NCBI GenBank assembly: GCA_947503765.1
Contig: CANNFA010000005.1
Location: 210,490 to 274,489 of the forward strand
From: an uncultured Paracoccaceae bacterium
GTDB lineage: Bacteria; Pseudomonadota; Alphaproteobacteria; Rhodobacterales; Rhodobacteraceae
Direction of reading: 5' to 3'
DNA: 64,000 bases
The notes beneath the pieces are model-generated. The model saw nothing but the letters and a program-made list of their open reading frames with translations. It did no database searches and had not been told where the DNA came from. A program made the position numbers and the translations under genes. Numbering within the stretch: the first letter of the stretch is position 1; every line of letters starts with the position of its first letter. Positions 62,362-64,000 of the stretch are shown here, piece after piece.

Positions 62362-63558
62362 ATGAGCATCCTCGAAGGTATCCGCGTGCTGGACTGTTCC
62401 ATCGCCATGGCCGGCCCGTTTGCAGCGCAGCGGCTGGGCGACATGGGCGCCGACGTGATCAAGGTCGAACCCGTCACCGGCGAGTGGCAGCGCCACACCT
62501 CGGCCGGCGGCGCGACGGGCAACCGCATCAACGTGTCCTTCCTGTCGCTGAACCGCAACAAGCGGTCGCTGTCCGTGAACCTCAAGTCGGAGGAAGGCCG
62601 CGCGGTGCTGTACGACGCGGTGAAGTCGGCGGACGTGTTCCTGCAGAACTACCGCCCCGGCGTGGCGTCGCGGCTGGGGGTGGATTACGACACGCTCAGC
62701 GCGCTCAACCCCCGGCTGATCTACGTGTCGATGTCCGGCTATGGCGAGGATGGCCCCTACAAGGACCGCCCCGGCCAGGACCTGATCCTGCAAGGCATGT
62801 CGGGGGCGATGAAATCGGCCGGCCGCGCCGGAGAGCCGCCGACCCCCGCCGGGCAATACCTGGTCGATGCCGTCACCGCCTATTGCGCCTTCGAGGGGGC
62901 GCTGGGGGCGCTGTTCCACCGCGAACGCACCGGCGAGGGGCAGAAGGTCGAGGTGAACATGCTGGACGTGATCACGGCGCTGCAGATGCAGGAACTGACC
63001 GTCTTCACCAAGGGCGGCGTGCCGCAGGTGCGCAGCGAAGAACCGCATGCGCATGTCTATATCCGCGCACCCTATGGCGCGTTTCAGACCTCGGACGGCT
63101 ACATCATCGTCGCCTTCCCGCCGCTGAAACTGCTGGGCGACATCCTGGACAACGATACCCTGCGCGGCATGGACGAGGAAGAGCACGGATTTTCCCGCCG
63201 CGACGAGATCTACCGCATCACCCGCGACGCGCTGGTGACGCGGCCCTCGGCGGAATGGCTGGACGTGTTCGCCGAGGCCGGCATCTGGGCCGGGCCGGTC
63301 TATGGCTACGAGGATCTGGTGAACGACCCGCAAGTCGCCCATAATGGCAGCTTCGTCACCTACGACCACCCCACCGAGGGCGAGGTGAAGGCGCCCGGCT
63401 TTCCGATCCGGTTTTCCGCCACCCCCAACGAGGTGCGCCGGGGCGCGCCGCTCAACGGCGAGCATACGCGCGAGGTGCTGGCCGAGATGGGCTATGACGC
63501 GGCACGCATCGCTTCGCTGCTGGCCTCGGGCGCGGTCCATGCGGAGCCGGGGACATGA
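62362..63558 (+). CDS. Class III CoA-transferase (CaiB/BaiF family)
   Basis: This 398-residue formyl-CoA-transferase-type enzyme begins with LEGIRVLDCSIAMAGPFAAQRLGDMGADVIKVE. It continues with NRNKRSLSVNLKSEEG and carries the catalytic Asp in GQDLILQGMSG. It moves CoA from an acyl-CoA to a carboxylic acid. It begins one base after the DUF4432 stop. With the hydratase upstream it suggests that a sugar-derived acid is activated to its CoA ester in this pathway. Confidence 0.9.
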   Translation: MSILEGIRVLDCSIAMAGPFAAQRLGDMGADVIKVEPVTGEWQRHTSAGGATGNRINVSFLSLNRNKRSLSVNLKSEEGRAVLYDAVKSADVFLQNYRPGVASRLGVDYDTLSALNPRLIYVSMSGYGEDGPYKDRPGQDLILQGMSGAMKSAGRAGEPPTPAGQYLVDAVTAYCAFEGALGALFHRERTGEGQKVEVNMLDVITALQMQELTVFTKGGVPQVRSEEPHAHVYIRAPYGAFQTSDGYIIVAFPPLKLLGDILDNDTLRGMDEEEHGFSRRDEIYRITRDALVTRPSAEWLDVFAEAGIWAGPVYGYEDLVNDPQVAHNGSFVTYDHPTEGEVKAPGFPIRFSATPNEVRRGAPLNGEHTREVLAEMGYDAARIASLLASGAVHAEPGT

Positions 63559-63576
63559 GCGGGCGGGGGGCGCATC

Positions 63577-64000
63577 ATGGCTGACCGCGACGATTACGCG
63601 CTGACCGCCGCCGCCGAGCCGGAGACAGAGGCCCCCGCGCTTGACTGGCGCCCGCCCCGCCCCGAGGGCCGGCACCGCATCGGGCTGGTGGGCGCGGGCG
63701 GCATTTCGGCCGCGCATCTGGACGCCTATCGCGCCCACGGCTTCGACGTTGCCGCGATCCTGTCGCGCGACGCGGCCAAGGCGCAAGCGCGGGCCGACGA
63801 GTTCTTTCCCGAGGCCGAGGTGCTGACCGATTTCGACGCGCTGCTGGCCCGCGGCGACATCACCGTGCTGGACCTCACGCCGCATCCCGACCAGCGGCTG
63901 CCGCTGATCGAGCGCGCGCTGCTTGCCGGCAAGCATGTGCTCAGCCAGAAGCCCTTTGTCACCGATCTGGACGCGGGCGAGCGGCTTGCCGCGCTGGCCG
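63577..64000 (+). CDS. Gfo/Idh/MocA-family oxidoreductase (truncated by the window edge)
   Basis: This frame is open to the right edge, with 141 residues visible. After a 30-residue acidic N-terminal lead the Rossmann domain appears (HRIGLVGAGGISAAHLDAYRAHG) and the family's lysine segment in LSQKPFVTD, where EKP is more usual. It probably oxidises or reduces a sugar, inositol or sugar acid with NAD(P). It continues the operon that starts at 59627. The 3' end lies outside the window. Confidence 0.85.
   Translation, partial: MADRDDYALTAAAEPETEAPALDWRPPRPEGRHRIGLVGAGGISAAHLDAYRAHGFDVAAILSRDAAKAQARADEFFPEAEVLTDFDALLARGDITVLDLTPHPDQRLPLIERALLAGKHVLSQKPFVTDLDAGERLAALA

Overview
The window is high-GC DNA (about two-thirds G+C by eye) from the chromosome or a large replicon of a heterotrophic alphaproteobacterium. 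It is most likely a member of the Rhodobacterales (Roseobacter/Paracoccus-like). The reasons are the style of the proteins, the many TRAP and ABC importers, the tight ATGA-overlapped operons, and palindromic spacers of the CCCCGGA/TCCGGGG type. I see no rRNA, tRNA, prophage, insertion sequence or CRISPR array. Nearly everything is catabolic: importers, local regulators and short degradative pathways placed side by side. No gene-free stretch exceeds about 240 bases.

Layout. (1) 1-3946: hydroxyproline catabolism, with the tail of a probable D-amino-acid oxidase, a 4-hydroxyproline epimerase/proline racemase, a second racemase-fold protein lacking both catalytic thiols, and an aconitase-X type cis-3-hydroxyproline dehydratase. 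(2) 3954-5572 (minus): a PfkB sugar kinase and a small transaldolase-type aldolase. (3) 5654-19404: a CUT1 sugar ABC importer embedded with five SnoaL/NTF2-fold proteins, an SDR dehydrogenase, a LacI regulator, a MetE-like zinc protein, an alpha/beta hydrolase and an RraA-like protein. (4) 19490-24686 (minus): a DctPQM TRAP importer with an HpsN/HisD-like dehydrogenase and a bicupin. (5) 24893-34677: a corrinoid-dependent methyl-transfer system (UroD-like methyltransferase, corrinoid protein, pterin-binding methyltransferase, MetF-like reductase, possible reactivation protein) with an HpcH aldolase, a D-2-hydroxyacid dehydrogenase, a beta-propeller, cytochrome b561 and a second LacI regulator.

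(6) 34671-42181: a drug-type MFS exporter, YihY and AI-2E family membrane proteins, and a TAXI-type TRAP importer. (7) 42274-42853: a ParDE toxin-antitoxin pair. (8) 42860-52974: a divergon with SorC regulator, mtnA and mtnK on one side, and a CUT2 sugar ABC importer, split transketolase and RuBisCO-like protein on the other; a BtpA-family gene follows. (9) 54039-58428: an MttB-family methyltransferase and a DgcA-like flavin demethylase under a TetR regulator with a clear double operator. (10) 58438-64000: a LacI regulator divergent from an SDR, enoyl-CoA hydratase, DUF4432, class III CoA-transferase and a truncated Gfo/Idh/MocA gene.

The most interesting reading is that regions 3, 4 and 5 may form one coordinated programme. 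Near-identical 14-bp palindromes (consensus TGMATNCGNATNCA) lie in front of four of their operons, and the two LacI regulators carry the same recognition-helix residues (SQSAVSR). The biochemistry suggests uptake and demethylation of a methoxylated or N-/S-methylated, sugar-like or acidic compound. The methyl group would pass via cobalamin to tetrahydrofolate, and the carbon skeleton would be cut by an aldolase. The substrate is not determinable from sequence alone.
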